A stretch of 64,000 bases of DNA from Heterobilharzia americana (taxonomy: Eukaryota; Platyhelminthes; Trematoda; Strigeidida; Schistosomatidae). The stretch is from positions 70,364,678 through 70,428,677 of the forward strand of contig OX104134.1 in the NCBI GenBank assembly GCA_944470555.2. The letters run 5' to 3'. The notes beneath the pieces were generated by a model that saw only the letters and a program-made list of their open reading frames with translations, had not been told where the DNA came from and made no database searches. Positions 36,279 through 47,694 of this stretch are shown here, one piece after another. How positions within the stretch are numbered: the stretch's first letter is position 1; every line of letters starts with the position of its first letter. Position numbers and translations under genes: made by a program.

Positions 36279-36589
36279 ATCTGGGCAGCCTTGCCAGCCA
36301 GCTTCAAACATTGTGCAGACATTCGATTTTCCTATATTTACTTTTGTTGTCATCGAGAGGAGACAAGACATATAAGCCAATTGTCTTCCCGAAGGCTTTC
36401 ACCATCTGGCGTCACTTCGTCACCCCGATTCCAGCTAGGAATAAGTTTATTTTTATTTTCAGTATTTTCTTCGTGCTCTGAAGTTTCTCTGGCTATTGGA
36501 TTGGTTTTACGGGGTTGGGTTGCTAGCCCTATGCCCAACCTTCCCTCTTTATCCAGGCTTAGGACCAGCCAGTAAACTAGGCCAGGTGT

Positions 36590-36889
36590 ATAATTATGAA
36601 GGTAAGCATTTACACGTTTAAATTTATCCCGAAATAATCTTCAGAATGCCACTTCAGTAATAACTTAAGTTTGCAACATTTAGGATTTACGGCTATCATG
36701 GAGTAGATTATATATGCCCTACCTGACTGAATTCAGATAACCTCCGAAAACATCCAACTTTTTGACGAAGTATCTTCCTTTCTGCTATTCCATTCTCAAA
36801 CTGAACAGTAGTCAATTGATATTTCTCTTGTGTTCGGGATCGGTAGTTAAAAGATATTTTTCATAAATGGCAAAATGGCAGCACACGCG
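36590..36889. other. Intronic DNA between two repeats
   Basis: AT-rich, nothing recognised. Confidence 0.4.
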
Positions 36890-37290
36890 TTGACACTATT
36901 TGTGTTGCTATATTTGACCAACCAATTTTTATATAGCCCCAGTTGCTACTTTTGCATATATTCACCAGTGACTTCAGATTTCATCCTTAATAGTAACTCA
37001 GTTCCTCCGCAATGGAAAAAAGGCGGTAATATAACAGAAGATCCATTTACAATGTCAACGTCAACATATAAACAAAGACAATGTTTACATATATTACAAG
37101 GGCGTAAGCTATTTTCAAGCCCACTGGATTTAAATCCAATTGATTTTTAATCTCTTCAATCAACCTGACACTTGTACGTTGGTTCACGTTTCCCGAAACT
37201 AAGAAGCGACGCGATTGGTGATAAAGGCTTTAGGCATATGCGAGTTCTTATGAAGATTTTGTCAATCTTTCTCCACACCATAAAACACTT
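36890..37290 (+). repeat. Dispersed repeat of unknown class, copy B
   Basis: Longest uninterrupted copy. It aligns throughout with copy C read on the minus strand: CAATGGAAAA, GGTAATATAACA, CTATTTTCAAG, TACGTTGGTTCACGT, GATAAAGG and CTTATGAAGATTTTG occur in the same order and spacing. A 91-codon open stretch (36875-37150) overlaps it but is not conserved as a frame in the other copies, so I treat the repeat as non-coding. Confidence 0.72.
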
Positions 37291-37740
37291 TTAATCATCA
37301 AACTCTAAAACCAGTAAAATATATAAATTTGTGGTTGTACAGCTTTGTGAATGAAATTGCCGAAAGTAATACTTGGTCTTCTTGCATATTTCGATGGGTA
37401 TCTTCTGCACATTTTTCAGTTTTAAAACAAAACGTTTTAACAATTTAGTATTGTAAAAAGATAATAATAATTACCTCATCTCTGGTTAGTGATTTATCTG
37501 ACCACAGTGATAATAAGCGTTTGAATGTGTGCAAAAGTATAACTTGATTCAATGATCTGATGCAATTTAGGCGAGTTAATGCAATCCACTGACTACAAAT
37601 CAAAGAGAAATACAGACATGAATGATTTTTATGATATTCATGATGACTAAAGCATTAATATAACAGATAATTTTCGGAAATTACCTTATAATACTGTTAG
37701 TGCAATACTTGAGGGACATTCGATAAATGGATAGTGTAAT

Positions 37741-37768
37741 GACCATCCACCTGAGCTATAAATATTTT
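37741..37768 (+). repeat. Short copy of the fold-back element tail
   Basis: Twenty-eight bases beginning GACCATCCACCTGAGCT match 28216-28243 at 26 positions. The rest of the fold-back element is not present here. Confidence 0.5.
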
Positions 37769-37925
37769 ACGCCATTTCATAATAATATTGAGGGAGTTAG
37801 TCTTATTACTACTTATTGATGTACTTGTAATTCTTTGTTGTTTATTTACTTGATTGAACTGTTCGACCTCTCTTGGCATATGGGCTCCTATAAGAAAGCT
37901 TTGATAATGCCTGAATGTTATTTAT

Positions 37926-37988
37926 GGTAATTTGGTTGGTTATGGCTGATTCTGGATTCCTCTGCTAGCCTTGACCAACCAAATTACC
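37926..37988 (+). repeat. SM-alpha SINE tail between perfect 15-bp inverted repeats
   Basis: CTGGATTCCTCTGCTAGCC (37952-37970) matches the SM-alpha segment that follows the hammerhead cleavage point. It is flanked by GGTAATTTGGTTGGT at 37926-37940 and its exact reverse complement at 37974-37988, giving a 15-bp stem with a 33-base loop. Confidence 0.65.
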
Positions 37989-39387
37989 TCAGTTACTCTT
38001 AGTTTAAGAAGTGTATCGAATACACTGACTAAAATAGTTTCAAATGGTAAAACGTCACGTGTGAATTGTATTGATTTTTTTAGGAGGCTATTTCATTTTT
38101 CTCTTGTCCAGTATGCTTGAAAAGTTTCCCTGAACCTCAGTGACTCAGTAATAATCAACACAAATGACATATTTATCGGTCACTGATACTTTTCCAAAGT
38201 ATTAAAGCCACTCTTTCTTTTTGAAGTGGAAGATGACAAGTTAGTCAATTTTTTTCAGTTGAAATATTTTTGTACATGAAAGTATCGTTTTCATGCAGAA
38301 GTTCAAAGTTTAACCGAGATATTCCGGTATACTTGTGTAGTCGATCACCTTTTTTTGACTATTGAAGGATATCTGATAGATAGTCAATTCAAATAATATA
38401 AACACGTAGGAAACAGATACAGGAATGTATCTAATTGTAAAGCAGTAAGCTTACTCACTGTAAATTAGGAAATGAGCAAGTATCAGAAGGTAAATTTTTG
38501 TTGGCTAGCAGCTTGTGAAGAAAAACCGCAGACACTACTTCTCCTAGTTAGTTACAAAAAATAGCATCAGTACGGAATTTTGTGCCATCTAAGCAGAAAG
38601 TGATTATTTCGCTTCCTACAAAATTCATACGCGTTGCACGTTTTATATTATTCACCAGAATACAAAATTTTCTCTAGATTTCAAAAGTTTTTATAGCGGA
38701 TGTTTTTAAAACAACGAAAATCATGAAAACGATCAGAATTCACCTCCCCCCTTTTTCCATGTGGTCATCTGCTTGATGGTTTGTTGAAGAAGGGGAAAAA
38801 GGATTTAAAAAAGTACTGAATTCATCAAGTACTCACAGGTGCAGGCGAACTGCTACCATTGTGAAAGTATTTTCTTATTTAGTCCACTTTAGATGTTTGT
38901 GTGAATATTCCCAAAGTCATTTAGAACACTGACTGATATGTTTATGAAACGGGTCAGCTTTCTCTCATTCTTATCAACCAATAAATGTCCTTCAAGCTGG
39001 AGTAAGACTGTCTAGTTTTATGTAATGCTTTAGTGGTTGTTTCAATGTCTACGTTATAGCTGGTTGCTAGTATATGTTTGATAATAGAAAAAATGGCCTT
39101 TCTTGACCTGCACTTTTAGGATCAGTAGTCATTTGTTTCTGAAGCTTCTAAAGTGGATCATAAAATACTACCTGAACTGATTGTTCAGGACAACATTCTA
39201 TCTACAATGAAGGTGATCAAATGCTTATCTTTCTCTGAATAACGGAACCGGTTGCTAATTAACTATCTACTTTAGATATAAAATGAAATACTAATCCTTC
39301 AGTCGATCATCTTGAGTTCTTTGCTCCTTTCTTACTTACAAACTGAAATCAGTTAGTAGTTTCCCGATCAAATAAAAAATAACCCAC
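37989..39387. other. Intronic DNA, nothing recognised
   Basis: AT-rich, no repeat or coding signal supported. Confidence 0.4.
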
Positions 39388-39491
39388 CACATTGCCATCT
39401 GAATTTCTGTCAATCCATTTTGAACAGCATGTTGATGAAGTATGATTTCACCTTCGTCAACCAAATTACCATCCCATGAAATTCCTGTACT
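39388..39491 (-). CDS. BAIAP3: BAIAP3-like exon, start of the MUN region (SWDG...ILHQHA)
   Basis: Exon of 104 bases, acceptor attatttag|AGTACAGG, donor CAATGTG|gtgggt. Phase 0 in, two bases out. It reads STGISWDGNLVDEGEIILHQ and then HAVQNGLTEIQMAM. The pattern S-W-x-G-x-L then A/I-L-x-x-H-x-x-Q-x-x-L-x-x-x-Q is the signature just after the first C2 domain in BAIAP3/UNC13D proteins, where vertebrate BAIAP3 has SSSWRGELS and LHGAQSNLSPLQLAV. It follows directly on the 46.6 kb exon in phase. Confidence 0.9.
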
Positions 39492-42411
39492 CTAAATAAT
39501 ACAATATTTTTTAATGACCCCATAAATCATGTACAGGTATATGAATTATATAAAATTTACTATTACTTAATTGCAAACAATGAAGAAATCTATTAAAATA
39601 AAGAAATAATAATTCGAAACTAAAATCCATTTCAAAGTGTGCGTGAAGTCTACGTCCAATTTTTAATTGTTGCACATATATGACTGAATGTGATGAAATA
39701 AATCTGAAAAATGGATTGATATTAAAACAACAGTTTTATTCTACCTGTTTAGATTCTTAATTTCAAAAATCCCTATTAGTTAAACGCTGAACTTGAAAAC
39801 CAGTTGTTGCATAAACATCACTGAACTGTTTTTATAACTTACAACCTGAGTGTATAGCATTTGTAAGTCCTCTGATCATAAGTATACCACTGCTTTCCAA
39901 CTACAGTTCAAAATATAGTTGAACACTATGCAGAGTTCTGTATCTTAGTGAACAAAAGAACTTTCCTAAACAAGTGTTGTTATTGATGGCCCAGATAGTC
40001 GAATGCTAGTGAAGAAACAGCAGCATTCACGGGGAAAATATATTAGGTACGATCGAGACAGCTGTTAGAACGAAAAATATCAGGCCTTCGATTTTTACAC
40101 TTCAGTTTGCATGAAAGTCTCAGAAATAAACTTATTGCAATAACTTTAAAACCTAGAGTACATCAAATGTTACCGGCGGTTAATTCTAGTGCGGAATCTA
40201 CCTATTGTACTTAGCTAAAAGGAAAAATTAACATTGTAAGTAATTTAAACTCAATGCATGAAGTGGTAACACACATGAGTGGTAGAGTTTGTGATCGTGA
40301 AAAATCCAAATCAGACGTTTGAAAATGAAAAAAGTTCTCTGAAACTTATTGCATGGTATGTGCTTGTAAAAAGTCAAATTACAGATGAGTTATTTTCTGA
40401 AAATATACTGGTGATTGCTACATTTGCTTTAAAACGTTACAAATTGCTCTGTCATTAGTTCGACTAACATAAAAGTTTACGGACAAAAAAGTATTTGAAT
40501 AAATGAAACTCATTACTTAACTATGGACTTTCTAACGTGCACAATTTTTGTTGCAAAAATGGAATCGAATCACTTTCTTCGACATCATACATTTTATCAC
40601 TCATTTTACTGCATTTATTTGCACAGGAAAGTATGTTTCAACTAGATATTTCTCGACATTTTCTAGAATAGTTGAAATTATTACTGACATTACTGAAAGT
40701 CACTTTAATAATAGTTTTGGAAAAATAAACCCTTTATGGAAAAAAGCGTTGGTGTATCAAATATGTTGACTAATCTAGTTGTGATCCAACATTAAATTCA
40801 AAGTTGAATGAGAACTTTGACGCTACTATAGTGAACGTCAGCTGAACACTGAATTATTGCTTTGAAATTAAAATTTCATATCTGCTGCTATCAAGTGAAA
40901 TACTTTTGTTCAAAAGTTGTTACGGTTTTCTGTTGTTAGTCAGTAACCCTTTCACAAAGTTTCAGGCCTACAGAGATCACCAAAAGAAAAAATAACTAGT
41001 TCTACTATATAATTAGCTCAAAACAGCAAAAACTGCCCTCCTGAATTCAAGTCAAGGAGGAGTTACGAAATGTTTCGTGTAACCCACTAAATGGTTTCCA
41101 ACATAACAAGCATTATAATCTAGTGAAATGATATATAAGCAATTATCTCGAAATAGATGCATACTTGAGTCAATAATTCATTTGAAACGATAGGTGAAAA
41201 TTTTAATAATAAATATTTCAGATGAATATTTCAACTCAGCTTACGGTAATGCTAAGCGTTTTTCCCCTTGAACCACTGCAATGATTTGAATAAACGCAGT
41301 CTAATCAATGTCAGTAAGTCATCTTATTCATAATTATTGTAAATACAGTACGTTCGTTCTCATAAGCTTCATTCATTATGATAACATGACATTGTCTCCT
41401 TCATAGAAATATAAACTGAAAAGCATTCAGGGTCCATCTAGTCATTTATCTTCACTTTTGCAGCGACCGATACTGAATTTTGATTTAACTAAGAGAACTG
41501 AACTTATAATATTTTTAGCATGACAACGTTTCGATTTTCATTATATTGGTCACAGGCCAACTTTCTTACACAATCACTTTTTTTAATGCTGCACAGAAAC
41601 GCATAAAACTTTTCGTGACCAGAAGAAATTAAATATTCACGAAGAGAAAATTTCTTTGTGATCACTTTCAATAATGTGTGTTGTGTGATTCCCGAATTGG
41701 GAATAAAAACGAAGTCATAAAATATACAAAATTAACTTTCATCTATTTATATTTTAAATAGTTGTGATAAACTTTGCGTGTTGTGGTTCAATCTTGCATT
41801 GATGTAAGCTTACAGTTAAGCACTGATACAGTGGACAATGCATCTAAGTGCATTATTCATGAAGATTTCCAAAGTGATGATGCAAACTTTATTACTGTGA
41901 AATAGGATTAAACTATCTTAATCCAATTCTGTTAAAATATACGTGTAAACCTCTACTTATCTAAGCACCACAGACAGGTAAACGCAATAACTTGCAAAAT
42001 ATGAAGGGAAAATGATAAACTTGTAATAAAAAACTCAGTCTTTTTCACCAGTAAAAAATATGCGTATGTAACAAACCTCGTTTTTTTTTCTCCTTTTTCT
42101 TACCATATTAATGTCAATAAACAACAATCAGACAGAATTAATTAGTTGAGTAAGTCCTTGCTATTTGCTAAAAATACTAAATGAAAATGCAGGCTGATAT
42201 TTATTGTGGAAGTCTGAATAAAGTTATTGCAACTTTTCATGGAAAGAATGATTCCAATCAAGAAGTGAGATAATCTCAAACATGATAAATATGTTATACA
42301 ATATGCAGGAAGATGTCAAAAATTACTACTACAAATTAATTTTTTTAAATATCTCATAATATCCAAGAAATCAAACCTGAACAAGTAATAGGCGTTGAAA
42401 AATTATATACT
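39492..42411. other. Intronic DNA, nothing recognised
   Basis: AT-rich. A 73-codon plus-strand open stretch at 40548-40769 has no domain. Confidence 0.4.
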
Positions 42412-43404
42412 TATGGGCACGTTAGTGCCTATGGTGAGATGTCCAGGGAGCTATGCTCATTGAGTGATGTCCGTCAAGAGTGCCCACTCCAGGATTCGTA
42501 TTCAACGGTGCCATGGCCAACAAACAGAGAGTGCAGTGGTTGAATGTATCGACCTCTTCACTCACCTAGGAAGTATGATCAGCCCTAGTTGCTCAGTAGC
42601 CGATGAAATCTCTGCACGAGTACAAAAGACTCGACTGGCTTTGGCCAACTTATGCCACCTGTGGCGCCGCCATGATATCCGATTATCTATTAAAGGTCGC
42701 GTGTACTGCACAGCAGTCCAATCTGTTCTATTGTTTGGCTGTGAAACATGGCCACTGAAGGCGGAAGATATGAGAAGACTTCAGGTGTTTGACCACCGTT
42801 GCCTTCGTAGTATAGGACGTATTCCGTGAAGTCGCCAAGTGAGTAACGCAGAAGTCAGGAGTAGTTTTGGTGAGAAGAGGTAAGTCAGTCGACGAGGTGG
42901 TGAACCTTCATCAACTGAGATGGTTGGAACACGTACTACGTATGCCAGTCACCGATTGCCTCGTCACACAATGTTGACCGAAGTAGGTTCGGCCTGAACA
43001 AAGGACCGAGGTGACCAGACCAAAACATGGCATCAAAGCATGAGGTCTCTGACTGTTGGTTTGAACCATGTGGGGCGATGCAGACTAGATAGTTGGGGTC
43101 CGCGAGACTAGAGAAACCAGTGGTTGGAGACTCTAGGCGATATGGCTCAGAACCGATATCAGTGGCGCAGATGTATACATACACTATGGTCATCTTAACG
43201 CTTTACCGAATCTCACCACTTTCTCATTCTTTGTTTCTCTCTTTTCGTACTTTATATTTCTTCTGACTGCATTCTCTTATCTTCATCTTGCGCCTCACTG
43301 CCTTCTTACTTGATGTACTGATATGAGTGTGGCAACTCCGACCGTGATGCAGTAATGCCTGGTCTTATGGTGATAGATGATGATTCAATGAATAAACTGC
43401 ACGA
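42412..43404 (+). mobile_element. Non-LTR retrotransposon 3' end, internally deleted RT
   Basis: A plus-strand copy of a second non-LTR family, common in schistosome genomes, distinct from the four RTE copies. It starts with GDVRQ-like DVRQECPL at about 42468-42491 (the RQGCPLSP box of RT), then jumps by deletion to the late RT/C-terminal region. The 121-codon frame 42464-42829 reads FTHLGSMISP, ISARVQKTRLALANL, LWRRHDIRLSIKGRVY, VLLFGCETW and FDHRCLRSI. The catalytic YADD/FADD part is missing, so it cannot be active. After a stop at 42829 the frame continues with shifts (WHQSMRSLTVGLNHVGRCRL, NQWLETLGDMAQNRYQWRRC). The 3' end near 43404 has a GATGATGATT-like tail. I do not assign a named family. 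Confidence 0.8.
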
Positions 43405-44864
43405 TCTACTTTGATGTCTTTAACAAACGGACAATTTTGTAAACCAGTTTACTCACAATGCCCTTTTCAAATGATCGAAACGGTCATTTTATCATAACGT
43501 ATCCACATCGAATGAAAAAATTTGAAAAAGGCGCAGTTTTCTATAGGTCTTCGATTTTCAGATATTGTGAAAGTGTTCAGTTCCATTTTGAAATCTGTTG
43601 GTACCTTACAGACAACCTATTTGAAGACGAAGAACACTGTTCTGTTTCAGAAACATTATTTGTTACCATGATCTCCACTATGGATGTGCAGTCACAAATT
43701 CATTCAAACCTTCATTAAAGATTTCACAGTGGTGAAGTTTCAAATTTTGACAATTTGCTATGTTCAACATCAGTGGTTTCTTTTGATGAATTAATAAGCA
43801 CCATATTAATCACATGTCTTATCCCGGATATCAACTGTTCTGCGGGATGTAAACGTGAATAAATGAAAACACAACAACTTAAAACATTAAACTGAATGTA
43901 AAGGTCTTTGTGTAGAACATCAAAGAAACGATGATGACACACAAATCAAAAGTGCATACAGGCTCAGTTTGAAACCAATTTGGGGAACCGGACTGAAGAT
44001 AGTTATTTCATAGTGAAAGGACACTACTGAAAATGAATGAAATTTTAACGTTTCTTTGCGGTTATCGTGACTTAAATATGTTTCAAGGCTAATGTCAGAA
44101 TGAAAATTTAGTGTTAATTGCACAAACTCTTTAAGAAATATATATTTACCACCTTCACATTGATATAATAGGTTTCGTTTCTTCAGTAAAAAGTAATATA
44201 GCAGCTTGTTTCATACTACTTGAAGAAATTTCAAAGCTTTTATAGAACTACGTGTTTATCAGGTGATAGCTTCTTAAAACACCTGAGAAATGCATCTGAA
44301 TAATATTTAATTATACTATATTTTAGTTTGTAAGTCATATGAACATAATTTTGTTTGGTGAAATAGAATGTATATTTTCCGATAAAATGAGACTATGATA
44401 GAATTATTGGTTAATAATACAATTTTGATAAGTTTCTCATAAATCGTGCAGTTAGCAAACTATTTACAACTCTCTTTTGAATTTAGTCATGTAAATTGGC
44501 TAGGTCTGGTGTATGATAATTGCGTTGTTTTAATTGCTTTGTTGAATCTTTTGATGATTCCAGATGATAAAAAATTACATAGCAATATGTGGCTACAATT
44601 TGCTAGAGAAGATTAAATTCCTACACGCGTTGGCACTACTAACTGACTGACTGAAAAAATCAACGTAGAACCTTGCATATAGATGCATTGGTTCAACTTG
44701 CCACACTTCACAGTAGTACAAAAAGAACAGGTAGATAGAAAAAGAGTGATATTAAAATGGATAACGTTGCATGACAGAATAAACAATCTGAAGATGAAGG
44801 TTAATATGAATATTGAAGCTTTAGAACATTTCAGTGAGTGAATACATCTGCTTCACCGGCACCG
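43405..44864. other. Intronic DNA, nothing recognised
   Basis: AT-rich; open stretches at 43458-43718 (plus) and 43942-43724, 44123-43920 (minus) show no domain. Confidence 0.4.
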
Positions 44865-45140
44865 ATTTTTAGCCATGTCGCCAAGAGTCCTCAACTATTC
44901 TTTCCTTTCGCCTCGGGGACCCCAACCAGGCAGTCTACAACTCTATAACTGGCTCATACCAACAGTAAGCAACTTCATTTGCTCGCATCAGGTCCTGGTT
45001 TGGCCACCCTGTACCTTCTTCCAACTTAATCCAAAGTCCTTTAGTATGACACATCGAGGTTGAAAGTGGCTCGGCGAACTCACCACACTGCCTTATCTTC
45101 AATAACGAATGACTTGGTTGTCGATTTAGTATTACCATTT
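44865..45140. repeat. GC-richer block, probable dispersed repeat fragment
   Basis: This block, CCATGTCGCCAAGAGTCCTC near its start to GAATGACTTGGTTGTCGATT near its end, is clearly richer in G and C than the intron around it. Its edges are sharp. It has the look of a dispersed schistosome repeat that I have a weak memory of, but no other copy lies in this window. Open frames on both strands (44875-45063 plus, 45138-44935 minus) are not recognised. Confidence 0.4.
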
Positions 45141-46019
45141 TAAAAATTACATCTCGAGTTTTCTTCCACTAGAATAGTTTCCCCCTAAATGATAACCGTA
45201 CGTATGAATGAAACTCAAATAGCATGATACGCAGGCAAAACAAATGACTTGTGACAGACGATTCGAATAGAATACATTAATTTTAATACAGTTATACTTG
45301 ATAAAACCAGGAACAAGTATTTGCATATTTGGCCTGTTAAAAACGCTACAAAGCGTGTTCATAACAATATTTTCTAACCTGAATTCGACTGATCATTTTA
45401 TTTCATTCCTTTAAAACAATTTATTCCCCTACACACTTCAGCTTGTTATGACATGGTAAAAAAATGTAACGTTGCTTCCATTAAGAACTCTTACTTGAAA
45501 ATTTCTCATTTAATCACGTACTCTTTTGTTTGCGTAATTTATTGGGTGTAATATGGACAGGTCATTTAATCAACTCAATTCAAGTAGGTTAAATGAACTC
45601 TTGGTCAACTCTGTGAAGTTACAAAAAAAGAATGAATTCCTATTGAGTACTGAATTCTTATTAGCCTATAAAGCGCAGTCCAAGTAGTAAAATGTCACCG
45701 AAATATTGACATTATGAACACGTTGAGGATGAAAATATTAACAGGTCACTGCAATAAGTTTCTTTATTCAGTTACTTCTGTGTGTCAGAATGCTGTTATC
45801 CATAAATCCTAATTAAGTTCTTTTTGTGATAATCTATGTGCGCATAGAAGGGCCTATCAAGATCAAGAATCTGTAAAGGTTTTGGCTTGTTATAAATCCC
45901 AAATGTATTGGTCAAAGTTAAATTACCACAATAAACCTGAAGTTTTACAATGCTGTTTACGTAAATTGAATCCTTTCCAGTGACCAGTCAGTGTAGGTAA
46001 TTCATTTCCCCTGAAGGTC
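45141..46019. other. Intronic DNA, nothing recognised
   Basis: AT-rich, no supported feature. Confidence 0.4.
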
Positions 46020-46175
46020 AATTCTGGCCCAAGCAGCTCAGTAATAGCATTTCTATCTGCACTGATGGATGATGCGGATTCGAATCCCAGATGGCATATC
46101 AGTACATTTGAGATTGCAGGCACGTCTTACTGATGAATGTCAAAAAACACGAAACCTAGGTCCGGGATTTCCAAT
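46020..46175 (+). mobile_element. tRNA-derived SINE with decayed hammerhead
   Basis: Plus-strand SINE with a tRNA-like head: A box region GCAGCTCAGTAATAGC (46033-46048) and B box GGATTCGAATCCC (46076-46088). It is followed by a hammerhead-like segment at 46124-46168 and a CGGGATTTCC continuation. Same architecture as 8461-8640 and as classical SM-alpha, but a different sequence in the head and stem III. It sits about 400 bases below the 46.6 kb exon, in opposite orientation to the host gene. Confidence 0.7.
46124..46168 (+). ncRNA. Decayed minimal hammerhead ribozyme
   Basis: Core CTGATGA at 46130-46136 and GAA at 46151-46153 are intact. Stem II is ATGT (46137-46140) with ACAC (46147-46150): three pairs and one A-C mismatch next to the core. 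Stem III is ACC (46154-46156), two-base loop TA, GGT (46159-46161), then C17 at 46162. Stem I (GTCTTA at 46124-46129 against CGGGAT at 46163-46168) pairs only through wobbles with one mismatch, explained if an older GTCCCG lost its cytosines by C-to-T and G-to-A decay. Cleavage activity is doubtful. Confidence 0.65.
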
Positions 46176-46578
46176 CGATTGTCTTCAGTCAACTGTCATA
46201 CATTCTCACTGTAGATCATGACAAGTTGTGCTTAGTAATATGGGGTACCTTTTGTTTTCACTTACTTAGCTTATCCGACGAGGGCCAGTCATTGATTAGT
46301 GCTCAGGGATATGCTCGCATATTTGTTGTAAATCTTAAATATTCACTTTAAAAATTATCAATTATATCTCTAAATGCCGTCAAAATTCGTCCTTATTGAA
46401 CGTTTTCGGTAAAACAAGAGCGAACATGTCCAACACTTTGAAAAATGTTGAGCTTGCATATTAATCAGTTTTTAAATCTTAGCATATTTTATAAAACCGA
46501 CTACTTGTAGTCTGTAGGGGTAAGAAATCACTAACATGGGATATAAAATAGTGTTTATATGAAATTACTAATACTCAC

Positions 46579-46782
46579 ATCTTCTTGTTTGATTTGGTGA
46601 AGCATGAATAAATAAAACAACTGAATGTGCTCTTGAATCGCCACACCTTTATCACTTTCGAATTCGCTTACATCAGATTGTGCACTTAAACTAAGTGATA
46701 AATGAATTTCACCTTGAACCTTTGAACGATTCGAGCGACCTTCTAGTTTGAACCAGCGATCTAAACCAGTAGACGGTATATC
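46579..46782 (-). CDS. BAIAP3: BAIAP3-like exon, end of first C2 domain (DRWFKLEGRS)
   Basis: Exon of 204 bases, exactly 68 codons, phase 0 at both ends, acceptor gattttattgtag|GATATA and donor GAAGAT|gtgagt. It reads DIPSTGLDRWFKLEGRSNRS, then KVQGEIHLSLSLS, a polar linker SAQSDVSEFESDKGV, and EHIQLFYLFMLHQIKQED. The D-R-W-F-x-L-E-x-R-S and VQGxxHLxLxL strands are the last beta strands of the C2 domain in BAIAP3/UNC13D proteins, followed by the first helix toward MUN. No stop, no odd codons; this is the single most convincing exon in the window. Confidence 0.95.
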
Positions 46783-47694
46783 CTACAATAAAATCAAAAG
46801 GATACTAGAAATCAGTTGATAATAGAAATATATTTAAAAATTATATTGCATGTGAAAAGTTTTCAACATTTTTGATGCTTCATATGATAACTGTACTCCT
46901 TCAGTACTTTTATTAATAACGAAGAAGTGAAATCAAATCATCTTTAAATTTTTTTGCAGAAAATCACTTTCTAACTGACAAAACTTGGATTGCTATACTT
47001 CGTTTCATAACACTATTTAAGTATAGGACACCGAATATTCAAGAAGTAATTTGAATACTTCATTGAACTTAAACGAAATAATAAGTTTCCAAAGAGGTAG
47101 TTATCAGTACACTATAGTTTAGTAATAACTTGGCTGTTAGAATCCAAATTAGGTACAATTTTGTAGAAGGCAGCCATTCCGCCTTTGTTATATGGTTTCG
47201 ACGAAACGTAGTTTTAACTCTGATGAGTTACTGGTACGGTGAAACTATCCTAAAATCAAGCTACTTCTATTTTACCTACAATGTAGTAACTTCCAACTAA
47301 AATGCCTTATTATAGCGACATTGACTTGTTCTCATCAAGTTTGTTGATAATAAGTCAAGCAGTCTAAAACGTTTAATTTATAATAACATATTGGTTACCT
47401 ACATATTTTTGAATACACTCCTGACATTCTGATACACTCGGTGTTAAAATTCGTGTGAAAATGATGACAGACGCAGACGTTAGACTTTGTGATAGCCCAT
47501 AATTCCATGTTAGTTTGTGATTTAGACATTTAGCTCAGTAAAACAGTATTAGACATTATATGTTAATACTTGTAATTATCTGTTGTTATACTGAATCTGA
47601 CTGACCAGTCGCTATTTGTATATAGGCTGCAGTTTAGATGCCTTGGTATCGCCTGAAAATGTATTGCTGTAAATGAATTAGCTGTGCCTAGTAG
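46783..47694. other. Intronic DNA, nothing recognised
   Basis: AT-rich. A CTGATGAG at 47221-47228 followed by GTGAAAC looks hammerhead-like but lacks a stem II. Confidence 0.4.

Larger units (their letters stand above)
34229..36589 (-). mobile_element. RTE-type non-LTR retrotransposon, copy 2 (deleted and rearranged)
   Basis: Minus-strand copy of the family at 50885-54152, about 900 bases shorter. The 3' end with an AATAAATAATAATG tail is near 34229 and the 5' end near 36589 (ACCTGGCCTAG). At the FADD site the reading is LTNDDL, in a broken frame. The endonuclease-coding part between the CACAATGTTTGA block and the ATTTCACCAGA block, some 570 bases in copy 3, is missing; in its place lies a plus-oriented piece of the element's own 5' leader (36161-36278). 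A pentanucleotide run (34601-34630) sits in the 3' half. It lies in the intron between the 39.4 and 33.5 kb exons. Confidence 0.85.

Noticed and set aside
47221..47246. CTGATGAG followed by GTGAAAC on the plus strand as another hammerhead
   Set aside because: No stem II can be drawn between the two core parts, and the base before GAAAC does not fit.
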